Shown one piece after another: positions 44,572 through 54,071 of a DNA stretch of 64,000 nucleotides; the stretch's first letter is position 1, and each line of letters begins with the position of its first letter. A program made the position numbers and the translations under genes. The notes beneath the pieces were generated by a model. The model was not told the DNA's origin and did no database searches. It worked only from the letters and a program-made list of their open reading frames with translations. The DNA is from an uncultured Tateyamaria sp. GTDB lineage: Bacteria > Pseudomonadota > Alphaproteobacteria > Rhodobacterales > Rhodobacteraceae. The stretch spans positions 39,061-103,060 of the forward strand of contig CAJQRC010000002.1 of the NCBI GenBank assembly GCA_905480645.1. The letters are read 5' to 3'.

Positions 44572-46239
44572 TCAGAACAAACCGTCAATTAAGCCATCTT
44601 CGTTGATGCAGATCGCTTCTGCTGAGGGAGCCCGTGGTAACCCTGGCATGGTCATAATCTCTCCACAGATCACCACGATGAATCCGGCACCTGCTGCTAG
44701 ACGAACTTCCCGAATGGGCAAATTAAAACCTGTTGGTGCCCCGCGGCGTGCCGGGTCGGTCGTAAATGAGTATTGTGTTTTCGCCATGCAAACTGGCAAA
44801 TTGCCGTATCCCTGAATTTCCCACTGTTTCAACTGGTCGAGGATTTTTTCATCTGCCAGCACTGCGTCTGCGCGGTAAATCTTCTTTGCGATTGTTTCGA
44901 TCTTTTCGAATAAAGGCATGTCATCTGGATAAAGCGGTGCGAACTGGGCACTATCTTCCTCAACAATTTGAACTACGCGGTTTGCAAGATCTTTGGTGCC
45001 TTCACTGCCCTTTGCCCAATGCTGACATAGGATTGCTTCGGAGCCTTGTGAAGTTGCATATGCTCTAATTGTTTCAACCTCAGCATCGGTATCCGTGACA
45101 AAGTGGTTAACCGCAACCACCACGGGCACACCAAACTGTTTTAAGTTTTCAATGTGGCGGCCAAGGTTGGCACATCCCTTATCTACAGCTCCAACGTTTT
45201 CATTATTTAAATCAGCTTTGCTGATCCCACCGTTCATTTTCATTGCACGAACAGTTGCCACCAGTACTACAGCTTTGGGTGAAAGACCTGCCTTACGGCA
45301 TTTAATATTCATAAATTTTTCGGCCCCAAGGTCCGCACCAAACCCAGCTTCGGTTACGACATAATCGGCTAGTTTTAAAGCCGTTCTAGTCGCAACAACT
45401 GAGTTACAACCGTGTGCAATGTTGGCAAATGGTCCGCCATGTACGAATGCTGGATTATTTTCTAGAGTTTGCACGAGGTTGGGCTGCATAGCTTGTTGCA
45501 ATAGCACCGTCATTGCGCCATCCGCTTTTATGTCACGCGCATAAACCGGTGTTCGGTCGCGGCGATACGCCACAATAATGTCTCCAAGACGCTTTTCCAG
45601 ATCAGCAAGATCACTTGCAAGACATAGGATCGCCATGACCTCGGACGCTACAGTAATGTCAAAACCGGCCTCGCGTGGAAATCCGTTGGCTACGCCTCCT
45701 AGATTACAAACGATCTGCCGCAGGGCGCGGTCGTTCATATCAAGAACCCGACGGTAGACAACTCGACGGATATCAATTTCCAGCGCGTTACCCCAATAAA
45801 TGTGGTTATCTAACATCGCCGCCAGCAGATTATGTGCTGATGTGATTGCGTGAAAATCGCCAGTAAAGTGCAGATTCATTTCTTCCATAGGGACGACCTG
45901 CGCATAACCGCCTCCAGCAGCGCCACCCTTCATGCCAAAGCATGGACCCAATGAAGCTTCGCGGATACAAACTGCTGCTTTCTTACCGATCGCGTTCAGT
46001 CCGTCCCCTAAACCCACAGTTGTCGTTGTCTTACCTTCACCTGCAGGTGTTGGATTGATAGCAGTTACAAGGATTAAATTGCCGTCCTTGTTTCTACTCA
46101 ATGATTTGATAAATTCCTCTGAAACCTTTGCCTTATCGTGGCCAAAAGGCAGTAAATGTTCTGTGGGAATACCAAGCTTGCCGCCAATCTCTTGGATGGG
46201 CTTTTTATTGGCTGCGCGAGCTATTTTGATATCAGACAT
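44572..46239 (-). CDS. fhs: Formate-tetrahydrofolate ligase
   Basis: Fhs uses ATP to join formate to tetrahydrofolate, giving 10-formyl-THF. The 555-aa protein is full length. The P-loop-like [13 protein letters not shown] lies at 64-76, [19 protein letters not shown] near 94-112 and the cation/formate region [19 protein letters not shown] in the second half. It sits 10 bases downstream of the formyltransferase gene and shares an operon with oxc and frc. Formate released by formyl-CoA transferase can therefore enter C1 metabolism (serine, purines), while the nearby formate dehydrogenase provides the oxidative alternative. Confidence 0.96.
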   Translation of the reverse strand: MSDIKIARAANKKPIQEIGGKLGIPTEHLLPFGHDKAKVSEEFIKSLSRNKDGNLILVTAINPTPAGEGKTTTTVGLGDGLNAIGKKAAVCIREASLGPCFGMKGGAAGGGYAQVVPMEEMNLHFTGDFHAITSAHNLLAAMLDNHIYWGNALEIDIRRVVYRRVLDMNDRALRQIVCNLGGVANGFPREAGFDITVASEVMAILCLASDLADLEKRLGDIIVAYRRDRTPVYARDIKADGAMTVLLQQAMQPNLVQTLENNPAFVHGGPFANIAHGCNSVVATRTALKLADYVVTEAGFGADLGAEKFMNIKCRKAGLSPKAVVLVATVRAMKMNGGISKADLNNENVGAVDKGCANLGRHIENLKQFGVPVVVAVNHFVTDTDAEVETIRAYATSQGSEAILCQHWAKGSEGTKDLANRVVQIVEEDSAQFAPLYPDDMPLFEKIETIAKKIYRADAVLADEKILDQLKQWEIQGYGNLPVCMAKTQYSFTTDPARRGAPTGFNLPIREVRLAAGAGFIVVICGEIMTMPGLPRAPSAEAICINEDGLIDGLF

Positions 46240-46248
46240 ATTATAAAC

Positions 46249-47196
46249 CTATAAGTTTGTATTATTTTCGGAACCGAGCAGATCGCCAACCGAAAGGCTG
46301 ACAGTTGCAGCCCATTCAGACGCCGTTATTTTACCGCTTCCGGAGGGCCGAACACGCTTGATAAGAATACGACCTCCAATGCACTGGACGGTGATGCCCT
46401 CACCATTGATGTCAATGATTTTGCTTGAAACTCCGTCGCCAGGTACGCGCATTGAGTCGAAAATCTGCACTTCCTCGCCATTAAGAGTAGTCCAAGCACC
46501 GGGTGCAGGATTGGTGCCGCGGATCAGATTATAGACTTGTCCAACTGGTTTGTTCCAATCAATCCGCGCATGTTTCTTGATGCAGCGGCGCTCATATGTT
46601 GCCTTTGCTTCATCGGGTATTATGCGCGGTGGATTCCCAGCGCGAAAGAGATTGCAAACTTGCAAAACAGAATCAACAGCAGGCTGGTAAATCTTTTTGA
46701 AATATAAATTGATCACTGTATCATCTTCGTCGATTGGGCATTCCCATTGTAAAAGACTATCGCCTTCATCCAGCCCGTCTGATGGGTAAAACCAGCAAAA
46801 TCCTGATTTATTTGATCCCATAATAATGGGCCAGTTGACGGCACTTGGTCCGCGATGCAGCGGTAGGAGCGATGGATGAAAACAGATTGAGCCATGGGTT
46901 GGCGTATTGCGGGCGGCCTCCGGGACAAAAACGTTTACGAAGGCCATTATCATAAGATCGGCTTTGATCGATGACAGCGTGTTTAATGTACTTTGATCGT
47001 TGAAATTTGCGGGCTGGTGAACAGGCAGTCCCTTTTCAAGCGCAAACTCTTTAATCGGGTCGATAGGCTTACCTTCGCGATCAGGTTCGCAATAGACAGC
47101 AACAACTTCGTCACGACCTTTTTCTAGAAGTTTAGCAAGGGCATCTTTGCCAAAGGCCTGCTGGCCCATAACAATTAGGCGCATTTTGTCGCTCAT
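46249..47196 (-). CDS. Formyltransferase-family protein (10-formyl-THF hydrolase-like domain plus C-terminal domain)
   Basis: This 315-aa protein has an N-terminal formyl_trans_N fold and a C-terminal formyl_trans_C-like domain, the layout of methionyl-tRNA formyltransferase (Fmt). The active-site motif differs: Fmt and GART have Asn-x-His, but here the site reads Cys105-Phe-His107, followed by PSLLPLHRGPSAVNWP and Asp143. The hydrolase domain of mammalian 10-formyl-THF dehydrogenase (ALDH1L1) also lacks the Asn and shares the HPSLLP.HRG.SA.NW pattern. The carrier and aldehyde dehydrogenase domains of ALDH1L1 are absent. Its place between frc and fhs suggests a role in formyl/formate traffic on folate, for example hydrolysing or forming 10-formyl-THF, rather than initiator tRNA formylation. 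Confidence 0.8.
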   Translation of the reverse strand: MSDKMRLIVMGQQAFGKDALAKLLEKGRDEVVAVYCEPDREGKPIDPIKEFALEKGLPVHQPANFNDQSTLNTLSSIKADLMIMAFVNVFVPEAARNTPTHGSICFHPSLLPLHRGPSAVNWPIIMGSNKSGFCWFYPSDGLDEGDSLLQWECPIDEDDTVINLYFKKIYQPAVDSVLQVCNLFRAGNPPRIIPDEAKATYERRCIKKHARIDWNKPVGQVYNLIRGTNPAPGAWTTLNGEEVQIFDSMRVPGDGVSSKIIDINGEGITVQCIGGRILIKRVRPSGSGKITASEWAATVSLSVGDLLGSENNTNL

Positions 47197-48465
47197 TTAT
47201 GTTGCTCCTTTGGCAGTACCAACCGCACCTGATTCAACAACTCGGGCCAGATTTTCGCCTTTGTATCCGAGTACCTCAGAAAGAATTTCAGCTGTATGTT
47301 CGCCTAACAGTGGTGAACGCGTCACTTCAACGGGGCTATCGCTTAGCTTGATTGGACAGCCAACACTGGTGTACTTACCTCGCTCTGGGTGATCCACATC
47401 AACAATTGTTCCTGTTGCGCGCAGACCATCATCTTCCATTATCTCTTTGGTTGATAGGATTGGACCAACTGGAATGTCATGGGGGTTACAAATGTCCATG
47501 ACCTCAAATTTTGTCTTGGTCATTGTCCATTCTTCGATAGCGCCGAAGATTTCATTCAGCTTGTCCAACCTTTCTGGTGGGGTTGCATACCCAGGTGCAT
47601 CTTTCCACTCTGGCTTTCCAATTAAATCACAGACTTTGCCCCAAACAGCGGCTTGTGTGATGAAATAGGTGTAGGCATTGGGATCATTTTCCCAGCCCTT
47701 ACATTTAAGAATACGGCCTGGTTGGCCCCCTCCTGAATCATTACCTGCGCGTGGCGTCGCGTCGCCAAAGGGAATACCTTCACCAAATTGAGAGTATTCG
47801 TTCAATGGGCCTTTTTCGAGACGCTGCTGATCGCGCAATTTAACGCGGCAAAGATTTAAGACTCCATCTTGCATGGCAGTTGTAACTTTTTGGCCGCGCC
47901 CACTTTTTTCCCGCTGGAACAGGGCTGTCACGATCCCAAGGCAAAGGTGTAATCCGGTTCCACTATCGCCGATCTGTGCGCCGGTCACTAAAGGTGGTCC
48001 ATCACGGAAACCAGTTGTTGAGGCCGCACCACCTGCGCATTGCGCAACGTTCTCGTAAACTTTGCAATCTTCATAATTCCCTGGTCCAAAACCTTTGATT
48101 GAGGCTAAAATCATTCGGGGATTTATCTCTTGCACCCGCTCCCAAGAAAAGCCCATCCGGTCCAGTGCTCCTGGCGCAAAATTTTCGACCATTACGTCAC
48201 ATTTTTCGATCAGTCGCGTTAGTACCTCTTTGCCGGTCTCATCTTTTGAGTTAAGTTCGATCGAGCGTTTGTTGTGATTAAGCATGGTAAAGTAAAGGCT
48301 ATCAGCGCCAGGAACATCAATAAGCTGTTTGCGGGTCGCATCACCCACTCCGGGCCTTTCAACTTTTATCACATCCGCGCCAAACCATCCTAAGAGCTGA
48401 GTACAGGTTGGTCCTGACTGAACGTGTGTGAAATCAAGGATTTTAACGCCTTCAAGAGCTTTCAT
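47197..48465 (-). CDS. frc: Formyl-CoA:oxalate CoA-transferase
   Basis: Frc moves CoA from formyl-CoA to oxalate, giving oxalyl-CoA and formate. The 422-aa length is typical of class III (CaiB/BaiF) enzymes. The N-terminal [20 protein letters not shown], catalytic Asp167 (QIGDSGTG, matching Asp169 of the Oxalobacter enzyme), RDQQRL and the glycine loop SGGGQPG (255-261) specific for formyl-CoA transferases are all present. It is followed by the formyltransferase gene with no gap and preceded by oxc, so the decarboxylation cycle oxalate -> oxalyl-CoA -> formyl-CoA -> formate is complete. Confidence 0.95.
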   Translation of the reverse strand: MKALEGVKILDFTHVQSGPTCTQLLGWFGADVIKVERPGVGDATRKQLIDVPGADSLYFTMLNHNKRSIELNSKDETGKEVLTRLIEKCDVMVENFAPGALDRMGFSWERVQEINPRMILASIKGFGPGNYEDCKVYENVAQCAGGAASTTGFRDGPPLVTGAQIGDSGTGLHLCLGIVTALFQREKSGRGQKVTTAMQDGVLNLCRVKLRDQQRLEKGPLNEYSQFGEGIPFGDATPRAGNDSGGGQPGRILKCKGWENDPNAYTYFITQAAVWGKVCDLIGKPEWKDAPGYATPPERLDKLNEIFGAIEEWTMTKTKFEVMDICNPHDIPVGPILSTKEIMEDDGLRATGTIVDVDHPERGKYTSVGCPIKLSDSPVEVTRSPLLGEHTAEILSEVLGYKGENLARVVESGAVGTAKGAT

Positions 48466-48547
48466 TGTTTCTTCTTTCTTCGCGACCCTACGGGTTAGAT
48501 AGGGATCTCATGTTGCTAAATGCCTCGGGAAGAGCCCGAAGCGGGTT

Positions 48548-50320
48548 TTACTTTTTTGCCTGCGGATAAATATGCTGCGCGACTACTGAGGTTGGGTTTA
48601 GATTACCGATGTTACCACTTTCACGACCGGCATCTTCTGCAATAATGGCATTTATCAATGTGGGTTTGCGGCTCTTGAAGGCTTCAGAGATCGTACGGCG
48701 CAAATCATCAGGATTATTTGCAACCACACCGACGCCACCAAAGGCCTGCATCATCATTTCGTATTTGGAATCTTTCACAAAAACTGTGGGTGATGGATCT
48801 TCACCACCACTCCAATTTTCGCCATCGCCTCTGTAAATTCCATTGTTATTGAAGATCACGATACAAATTGGCAAATTATAGCGGCAGATAGTCTCGACCT
48901 CCATACCACTAAAGCCAAAGGCGCTGTCGCCCTCTACACAGAGAACCTGATTTCCAGTTTCAACAGCGCCTGCGACAGCAGAACCCATGCCAATGCCCAT
49001 TATTCCCCAAGTACCAACGTCAAGACGTTTGCGGGGTTTATGGATGTCCACGATTGAACGGCATTGATCAAGCGCGTTGGCACCTTCGTTAACCAGAATA
49101 GTATCCTGATGTTCGGCCATTACGTCTTTGATGACACCCATTGCACCTTGGTAATCCATAGGTGAATTATTATTGCGCAGTTTGGGTGCCATTCGAGCCA
49201 CGTTGGCTTCAACTTTAGCGCGTACAGCACCAGTCCAGCCTTTGGACGGTTTTTCCCAATTGCCACCAATAGCATCCAAAAGTGCGTCAGCGCAGCTTTC
49301 AATATCACCTATTAAAGGTGCAGAAATCGTCTGGTTTGAATCTATCTCAGTTGGTTCAATATCGATTTGTACGAACTTTTTAGCATATTTTTCACCCCAA
49401 GCCGGGCCTTGACCTTGACCTAGTAGCCAGTTCAGTCGCGCACCGATGAGGAACACGCAATCACTTTCTTTTAAAACTAGTGATCGCGCTGCGGAGGCGC
49501 ATTGTACATGGTTATCAGGCATAAGACCCTTGGCCATTGACATCGGTAAATAAGGAAAGCCAAGTGTTTCTACCAATTGGCGGACTTTTTCATCACACTG
49601 TGCATATGCGGCACCTTTACCGATGATTAGCAGTGGTTTTTTGGCTGATTTCAGAACTTCAAGCGCACGGGCTATGGCCGCTGGAGCTGGAATTGACGCT
49701 GCGTTCAGGTCAATAACTTGGCGCAGTGATTTTTTGCCCTCAACTTCATCCATTACTTGACCAAGCAGCGACCCTGGAACATCTAAGTACACCCCGCCTG
49801 GACGGCCCGTTGTTGCTGCGCGGAATGCCCTAGCAACGCCCAGACCGATGTCTTCGGCGAGCAGAATACGGTATGATGCTTTGGCATGTGGGCGAGAAAC
49901 AGCCAGCTGGTCCATTTCTTCGTAGTCACCGCGTTGTAGGTCCACGATTTCACGTTCTGAAGACCCAGAAATTAGGATCATCGGCCAGCAGTTGGTGGTC
50001 GCATGTGCAAGTGCAGTTAAACCATTTAAAAAACCGGGCGCCGAAACTGTCATGCAAATACCTGGTCTTTTATTCAAAAAACCTGCAGCTGCAGCGGCAT
50101 AACCTGCATGCTGTTCATGGCGAAACGACAAAACTCGGATTCCTTGGGCTTGCGCATAGCGGCCTAAATCAGTGATCGGAATGCCTGGCACATTATAGAT
50201 TGTTTTGACGCCATTTAACTTCAAAGCATCTATGAGCAAGTGAAAGCCGTCTGTCAGGTCACTAGTTGCGTTTTCAAGGTTCTTGGCATTCATGTTTTGT
50301 ACTGGTTCGGATTGGCTCAT
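48548..50320 (-). CDS. oxc: Oxalyl-CoA decarboxylase
   Basis: This thiamine-diphosphate enzyme decarboxylates oxalyl-CoA to formyl-CoA. At 590 aa it is slightly longer than the Oxalobacter protein, mainly through an N-terminal tail of about 25 residues. It has the PYR-domain FRHEQHAGYAAAAAGFL with the activating Glu, and the ThDP motif GDSAFGFSGMEVETICRYN to FNNNGIYRGDG. The IGARLNWLLGQGQGP segment in the central domain is characteristic of Oxc. It is the second gene of the run, 20 bases after the GntR regulator gene. Confidence 0.95.
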   Translation of the reverse strand: MSQSEPVQNMNAKNLENATSDLTDGFHLLIDALKLNGVKTIYNVPGIPITDLGRYAQAQGIRVLSFRHEQHAGYAAAAAGFLNKRPGICMTVSAPGFLNGLTALAHATTNCWPMILISGSSEREIVDLQRGDYEEMDQLAVSRPHAKASYRILLAEDIGLGVARAFRAATTGRPGGVYLDVPGSLLGQVMDEVEGKKSLRQVIDLNAASIPAPAAIARALEVLKSAKKPLLIIGKGAAYAQCDEKVRQLVETLGFPYLPMSMAKGLMPDNHVQCASAARSLVLKESDCVFLIGARLNWLLGQGQGPAWGEKYAKKFVQIDIEPTEIDSNQTISAPLIGDIESCADALLDAIGGNWEKPSKGWTGAVRAKVEANVARMAPKLRNNNSPMDYQGAMGVIKDVMAEHQDTILVNEGANALDQCRSIVDIHKPRKRLDVGTWGIMGIGMGSAVAGAVETGNQVLCVEGDSAFGFSGMEVETICRYNLPICIVIFNNNGIYRGDGENWSGGEDPSPTVFVKDSKYEMMMQAFGGVGVVANNPDDLRRTISEAFKSRKPTLINAIIAEDAGRESGNIGNLNPTSVVAQHIYPQAKK

Positions 50321-50340
50321 TTACGTCCTCGTGATATTTT

Positions 50341-51057
50341 TTAGCTAGTCGTAGTTTTTGACGAGCCAATTGTTTCAATTCTTGTCCAAGTTTTCCTGAT
50401 GTGGTCATGCAAACGCATCGTGTGTTCTCGTACGCGCCGCGCCGCCAGATTTGGATTTCGGGCCAAAAGTGCTTCTATTATTTCCATATGATCAACTACT
50501 GATTTAAGGGCTCTGTCACTTTCACCCATGGTACGACGACGGATGGCTTGCATATGAATTAATAACCCTTCAGCGGTAGAACCTAATAGTGCACAACCAG
50601 ACAATTCGAGGATCATCTGATGGAACTTGATATTAGCGTCTGAATATTCTTCGATGTCTGCGCGCACTGCATCACTACTATGCTTCATCGCAAATTTTCG
50701 AAGTGCAGCCAGATCGGCATCGGTCGCATTTTCCGTCGCTAGACGGGCCGCCATACTTTCAAGCGCCGCCCAAGTGATGATCATTTCTAAGATTTCTTGT
50801 CTTGTTTTGCGACAGACAAAAACACCCTTCCGGGGTATGATTTGAACAAGGTCCTCTTGTGCCAGTCGTGCAAGTGCCTCGCGGATGGGTGTACGGGAAA
50901 TCCCCAGTTTATCAGCTAGCTTCCGTTCATCTAAACGCAAATCTGCGTTAGGACTGTAAATATCCATATCGAGTATAGCCGCACGCAACACTGCGAAGGT
51001 GTGATCCTTCAATGTGAAGCTTTCGGCTATCGGCGTAAGTTTGTCGCCAATCGACAT
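50341..51057 (-). CDS. GntR-family transcriptional regulator (FadR/FCD subfamily)
   Basis: This 238-aa regulator has an N-terminal winged helix (about 20-80, DERKLADKLGISRTPIREA is the recognition region) and a C-terminal all-helical FCD domain with acidic and His residues able to bind metal or carboxylates (DANIKFHQMILELSG). It is the first gene before oxc and its start faces two palindromes of the FadR/GntR type (GGTATACC centres). It most likely controls the oxc-frc run and the divergent isochorismatase-sucCD genes. The inducer is unknown; oxalate, oxalyl-CoA or formyl-CoA are candidates. Confidence 0.93.
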   Translation of the reverse strand: MSIGDKLTPIAESFTLKDHTFAVLRAAILDMDIYSPNADLRLDERKLADKLGISRTPIREALARLAQEDLVQIIPRKGVFVCRKTRQEILEMIITWAALESMAARLATENATDADLAALRKFAMKHSSDAVRADIEEYSDANIKFHQMILELSGCALLGSTAEGLLIHMQAIRRRTMGESDRALKSVVDHMEIIEALLARNPNLAARRVREHTMRLHDHIRKTWTRIETIGSSKTTTS

Positions 51058-51114
51058 GTGAACTTCCCCCTCATGGGCAAACCGCTCTGAAATACTTAAA
51101 TTCTACCAGCATTT

Positions 51115-51136
51115 GGTGTGTGGTATACCATACACC
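51115..51136. promoter_or_regulatory. GntR operator candidate 1
   Basis: The 22-base sequence GGTGTGTGGTATACCATACACC is an almost perfect palindrome (one mismatched pair) centred on GGTATACC. It lies about 60 bases upstream of the GntR gene and overlaps the probable promoter of that gene. It shares its core with the second site at 51199-51210. FadR-subfamily GntR regulators commonly bind TGGTATACCA-like sites. Confidence 0.8.
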
Positions 51137-51198
51137 TAGATCAATATCAGTCAAACAGTTTATTCGTTGTATGTTTAAAACTCTTGACTTTGATATCG

Positions 51199-51210
51199 GT
51201 GGTATACCAC
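51199..51210. promoter_or_regulatory. GntR operator candidate 2
   Basis: GTGGTATACCAC is a perfect 12-bp palindrome, with the same GGTATACC core as site 1, whose centre is 79 bases away. It lies 36 bases before the TTG start of the isochorismatase gene, so it probably controls the plus-strand transcript leading into sucCD. Two sites in one divergent region point to coordinated control, possibly by looping. Confidence 0.8.
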
Positions 51211-51246
51211 ATACCGGCTCGGGTTTATGTTTTTGGAGGGTGTAAA

Positions 51247-51789
51247 TTGTTAATTAGGGCCCATGATTCTGTACTGGTTGTTATTGACATGCAGGAACGT
51301 CTGGTACCTGCCATGATGGCACCTGCTCGTACTATAAGAAATGCGCGAACTCTGCTGCAGGCAGCTGAAAAAATTGGCATTCCCACCCTACTGACTGAAC
51401 AATATCCTAGGGGGCTTGGGGCCACCATTCCAGAGATTAAATCAGTCGCTGGCACATCTGAGATATTGCCGAAGATGCACTTTTCCTGCATGGAAGATTC
51501 TGGCTTTGCTAAGGCATTTAAATCACTGAATCGCAGGCAGGTTGTTCTGACGGGAATGGAAGCACATATTTGTGTTGTTCAAACTGCTGTTGGTCTTGTT
51601 GAGGAAGGTTTCGAAGTTTTTTTTGTATCTGATGCAACTGCATCAAGAACATTAGAAAATGAGGCGGCCTGTTTGGTCCGTTTAAGTGCGATCGGGGTGA
51701 GTATTGTCACCACAGAGATGGTGATTTTTGAATGGCTTGGAAATGCCAGTGCTGACGCTTTCAAAGATATATTGACATTAATCAAATGA
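51247..51789 (+). CDS. Isochorismatase-family cysteine hydrolase
   Basis: This is a 180-aa hydrolase of the nicotinamidase/isochorismatase fold. The catalytic triad is visible as Asp14 (VIDMQERL), Lys76 (LPKMHFS) and Cys109 (MEAHICVVQTA). The TTG start at 51247 was chosen because GGAGGG lies 6 bases before it; the longer frame from 51118 runs across the operator region. It lies just upstream of sucCD, 22 bases before sucC, and downstream of the second GntR site. Members hydrolyse amides or ureido acids; here the substrate could be an oxalate-related amide such as oxamate, but this is speculative. Confidence 0.88.
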   Translation: MLIRAHDSVLVVIDMQERLVPAMMAPARTIRNARTLLQAAEKIGIPTLLTEQYPRGLGATIPEIKSVAGTSEILPKMHFSCMEDSGFAKAFKSLNRRQVVLTGMEAHICVVQTAVGLVEEGFEVFFVSDATASRTLENEAACLVRLSAIGVSIVTTEMVIFEWLGNASADAFKDILTLIK

Positions 51790-51811
51790 TTTCCAACATG
51801 AGGAGAAATAA

Positions 51812-53005
51812 ATGAACATCCATGAGCATCAAGCCAAGGAAGTTTTAAAAACCTTTGGCGCACCTGTCGCGAATGGTGTCACAATTACTAATCAGGATGA
51901 AATAGAGGCAGCAGTTGGTACACTTTCGGGGCCAGTCTGGGTTGTAAAAAGCCAAATTCATGCTGGAGGACGCGGAAAAGGTAAATTCAAAGAGCTTGGT
52001 GAAAACGCTAAAGGTGGCGTACGCGTATCCTTTTCTGCGGAAGAAGCATTGGCCAATGCCAGTGAAATGCTGGGTAAAACACTTGTAACCAAACAAACTG
52101 GTCCAGCGGGCAAGCAAGTTAATCGTATTTTCATCGAGGACGGTGCTGATATTGAACGTGAGCTTTACCTTTCGATCCTTGTTGATCGTGAAACAGGTAA
52201 AGTTTCGTTTGTGGCTTCGACTGAAGGTGGCATGGATATAGAAACAGTTGCAGAAGAGACACCAAATAAAATCCATACTATCAATATAACACAGTCTACT
52301 GGCGTTACGGATGAAGACACTGAGAAATTGGCGGACGCCTATAAACTGGCTGGTAATTCTCGTGATCAGGGTAAGAAACTGTTTAAGGCATTATATAAAG
52401 CGTTTACTGACAAAGATATGAGTATGCTTGAGATCAATCCATTGATCGTCACTAAGTCGAACGAAATTCAGGTCCTTGATGCAAAAATTTCTTTTGATGG
52501 GAATGCGCTTTTTCGTCATCCAGACCTGATGGCGTACCGAGACGAGAGCGAAGAAGATGCTAAAGAACTTGAAGCCTCGAAGTACGACCTTGCCTATATC
52601 GCGCTGGATGGTGAGATTGGCTGTATGGTCAATGGTGCTGGTCTGGCGATGGCTACAATGGACATCATTAAACTCTATGGTGCAGCACCGGCAAATTTTC
52701 TAGATGTTGGTGGAGGTGCTACAACGGAAAAGGTGACAGCAGCATTCAAAATCATCACCTCGGATCCAAACGTAAAAGGTATTTTGGTTAATATTTTCGG
52801 TGGGATCATGCGCTGCGACGTAATTGCACAGGGCGTTGTACAAGCCGTTAAAGATGTTGGGCTACAAGTACCGTTGGTTGTACGCCTCGAAGGAACTAAA
52901 GTTGAAGAAGGCAAATCCATTATCAATGAAAGCGGCCTGAACGTAATTGCCGCAGACGATCTGGACGACGCAGCTCGGAAAATCGTTAAAGCCGTTAAAG
53001 GGTAA
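51812..53005 (+). CDS. sucC: Succinate-CoA ligase (ADP-forming) beta subunit
   Basis: This is the ATP-grasp subunit of succinyl-CoA synthetase, 397 aa, or of a related malate/other acid-CoA ligase. The N-terminus [19 protein letters not shown] and [11 protein letters not shown] are typical of the family; LEINPLIV and the second-domain [20 protein letters not shown] are the nucleotide and CoA-related regions. An AGGAGAA ribosome site precedes the ATG. sucC and sucD usually lie with mdh/sucAB in Rhodobacterales; here they lie after an isochorismatase gene and a GntR site and may be a second copy serving CoA activation or transfer in oxalate metabolism. Confidence 0.93.
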   Translation: MNIHEHQAKEVLKTFGAPVANGVTITNQDEIEAAVGTLSGPVWVVKSQIHAGGRGKGKFKELGENAKGGVRVSFSAEEALANASEMLGKTLVTKQTGPAGKQVNRIFIEDGADIERELYLSILVDRETGKVSFVASTEGGMDIETVAEETPNKIHTINITQSTGVTDEDTEKLADAYKLAGNSRDQGKKLFKALYKAFTDKDMSMLEINPLIVTKSNEIQVLDAKISFDGNALFRHPDLMAYRDESEEDAKELEASKYDLAYIALDGEIGCMVNGAGLAMATMDIIKLYGAAPANFLDVGGGATTEKVTAAFKIITSDPNVKGILVNIFGGIMRCDVIAQGVVQAVKDVGLQVPLVVRLEGTKVEEGKSIINESGLNVIAADDLDDAARKIVKAVKG

Positions 53006-53009
53006 GTAG

Positions 53010-53909
53010 ATGTCAATTCTCATCAATAAAGATACAAAAATCATCGTTCAGGGTCTCACTGGAAAAACCGGATCTTTTCATACCGAACAAGCCCTAGCAT
53101 ACCACGGTACAAAAATGGTCGCTGGCACTCATCCTCAGAAAGGTGGAACAGATTGGACCAGCGCAACTGGTGTGTCCTTGCCTGTGTACGCTAGTGTCGC
53201 CGAAGCTAAAGAAGCAACTGGTGCTACTTCCAGTATTATTTATATTCCACCAGCAGGCGCTGCGGCAGCGATTGAAGAGTCAATTGATGCTGGCATAGAG
53301 CTCATTACCTGTATTACTGAAGGTGTCCCGGTTCAGGACATGGTTCGTGTTAAAGAAAAACTTGATGTATCTAGCAGTCGATTAATTGGCCCTAATTGTC
53401 CTGGTTTGATGACACCTGACGAATGTAAAATTGGCATTATGCCGGGGTCTATTTTTAAAAGGGGATCGGTTGGAGTTTTGTCACGCTCTGGAACATTGAC
53501 CTATGAGGCTGTATATCAAACTACCGTAGCGGGCTTGGGCCAAACAACTGCTGTCGGTATTGGTGGAGACCCAGTTAAAGGCACTGAATTTATTGATATT
53601 ATGGAGCTGTTCTTGGCTGACCCGGACACCCAGTCGATTATCATGATTGGCGAAATAGGTGGCTCGGCCGAAGAGGACGCAGCACAATTCCTAATAGATG
53701 AAGCTAAGCGAGGCCGCTCGAAACCTGTTGTTGGTTTTATAGCTGGCCGAACCGCACCACCGGGGCGTACAATGGGCCATGCTGGAGCTGTAATCTCAGG
53801 TGGGAAAGGTGGAGCAGAGGATAAGATTGACGCCCTTAAATCTGCAGGAGTTCGGGTCTCCCCATCACCCGCTAAGCTTGGGGAAACTTTGGTTGATCTG
53901 CTCAGTTAA
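53010..53909 (+). CDS. sucD: Succinate-CoA ligase (ADP-forming) alpha subunit
   Basis: This subunit binds CoA and carries the phosphorylated active-site His. The 299-aa protein has the CoA-binding [24 protein letters not shown] start (with GTHPQKGG), [33 protein letters not shown] and the active-site [20 protein letters not shown] with His. It starts 4 bases after sucC and they form an ordinary heterodimer pair. The genes are complete and look functional. Whether the acid used is succinate or a relative cannot be told from the sequence. Confidence 0.93.
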   Translation: MSILINKDTKIIVQGLTGKTGSFHTEQALAYHGTKMVAGTHPQKGGTDWTSATGVSLPVYASVAEAKEATGATSSIIYIPPAGAAAAIEESIDAGIELITCITEGVPVQDMVRVKEKLDVSSSRLIGPNCPGLMTPDECKIGIMPGSIFKRGSVGVLSRSGTLTYEAVYQTTVAGLGQTTAVGIGGDPVKGTEFIDIMELFLADPDTQSIIMIGEIGGSAEEDAAQFLIDEAKRGRSKPVVGFIAGRTAPPGRTMGHAGAVISGGKGGAEDKIDALKSAGVRVSPSPAKLGETLVDLLS

Positions 53910-54071
53910 AAAATCGCTGGCTATAAGCGCCCGTTGCGGTTGGACGCTCTTTCAATGAAAATTAATAAAGTCCTAGAGATGGAAATATTTTGATCAGAAA
54001 ATTCTGAGTTTGTGATACCATTTATAAGAGAGATTGATTCCCGCTTGATGAATGCAAAGGAACAAACGGAA

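Noticed and set aside
48500..48547. Short stem TCGGG/CCCGA between frc and oxc
   Set aside because: Only 5 bp and located inside an apparent operon; not enough to call a terminator.
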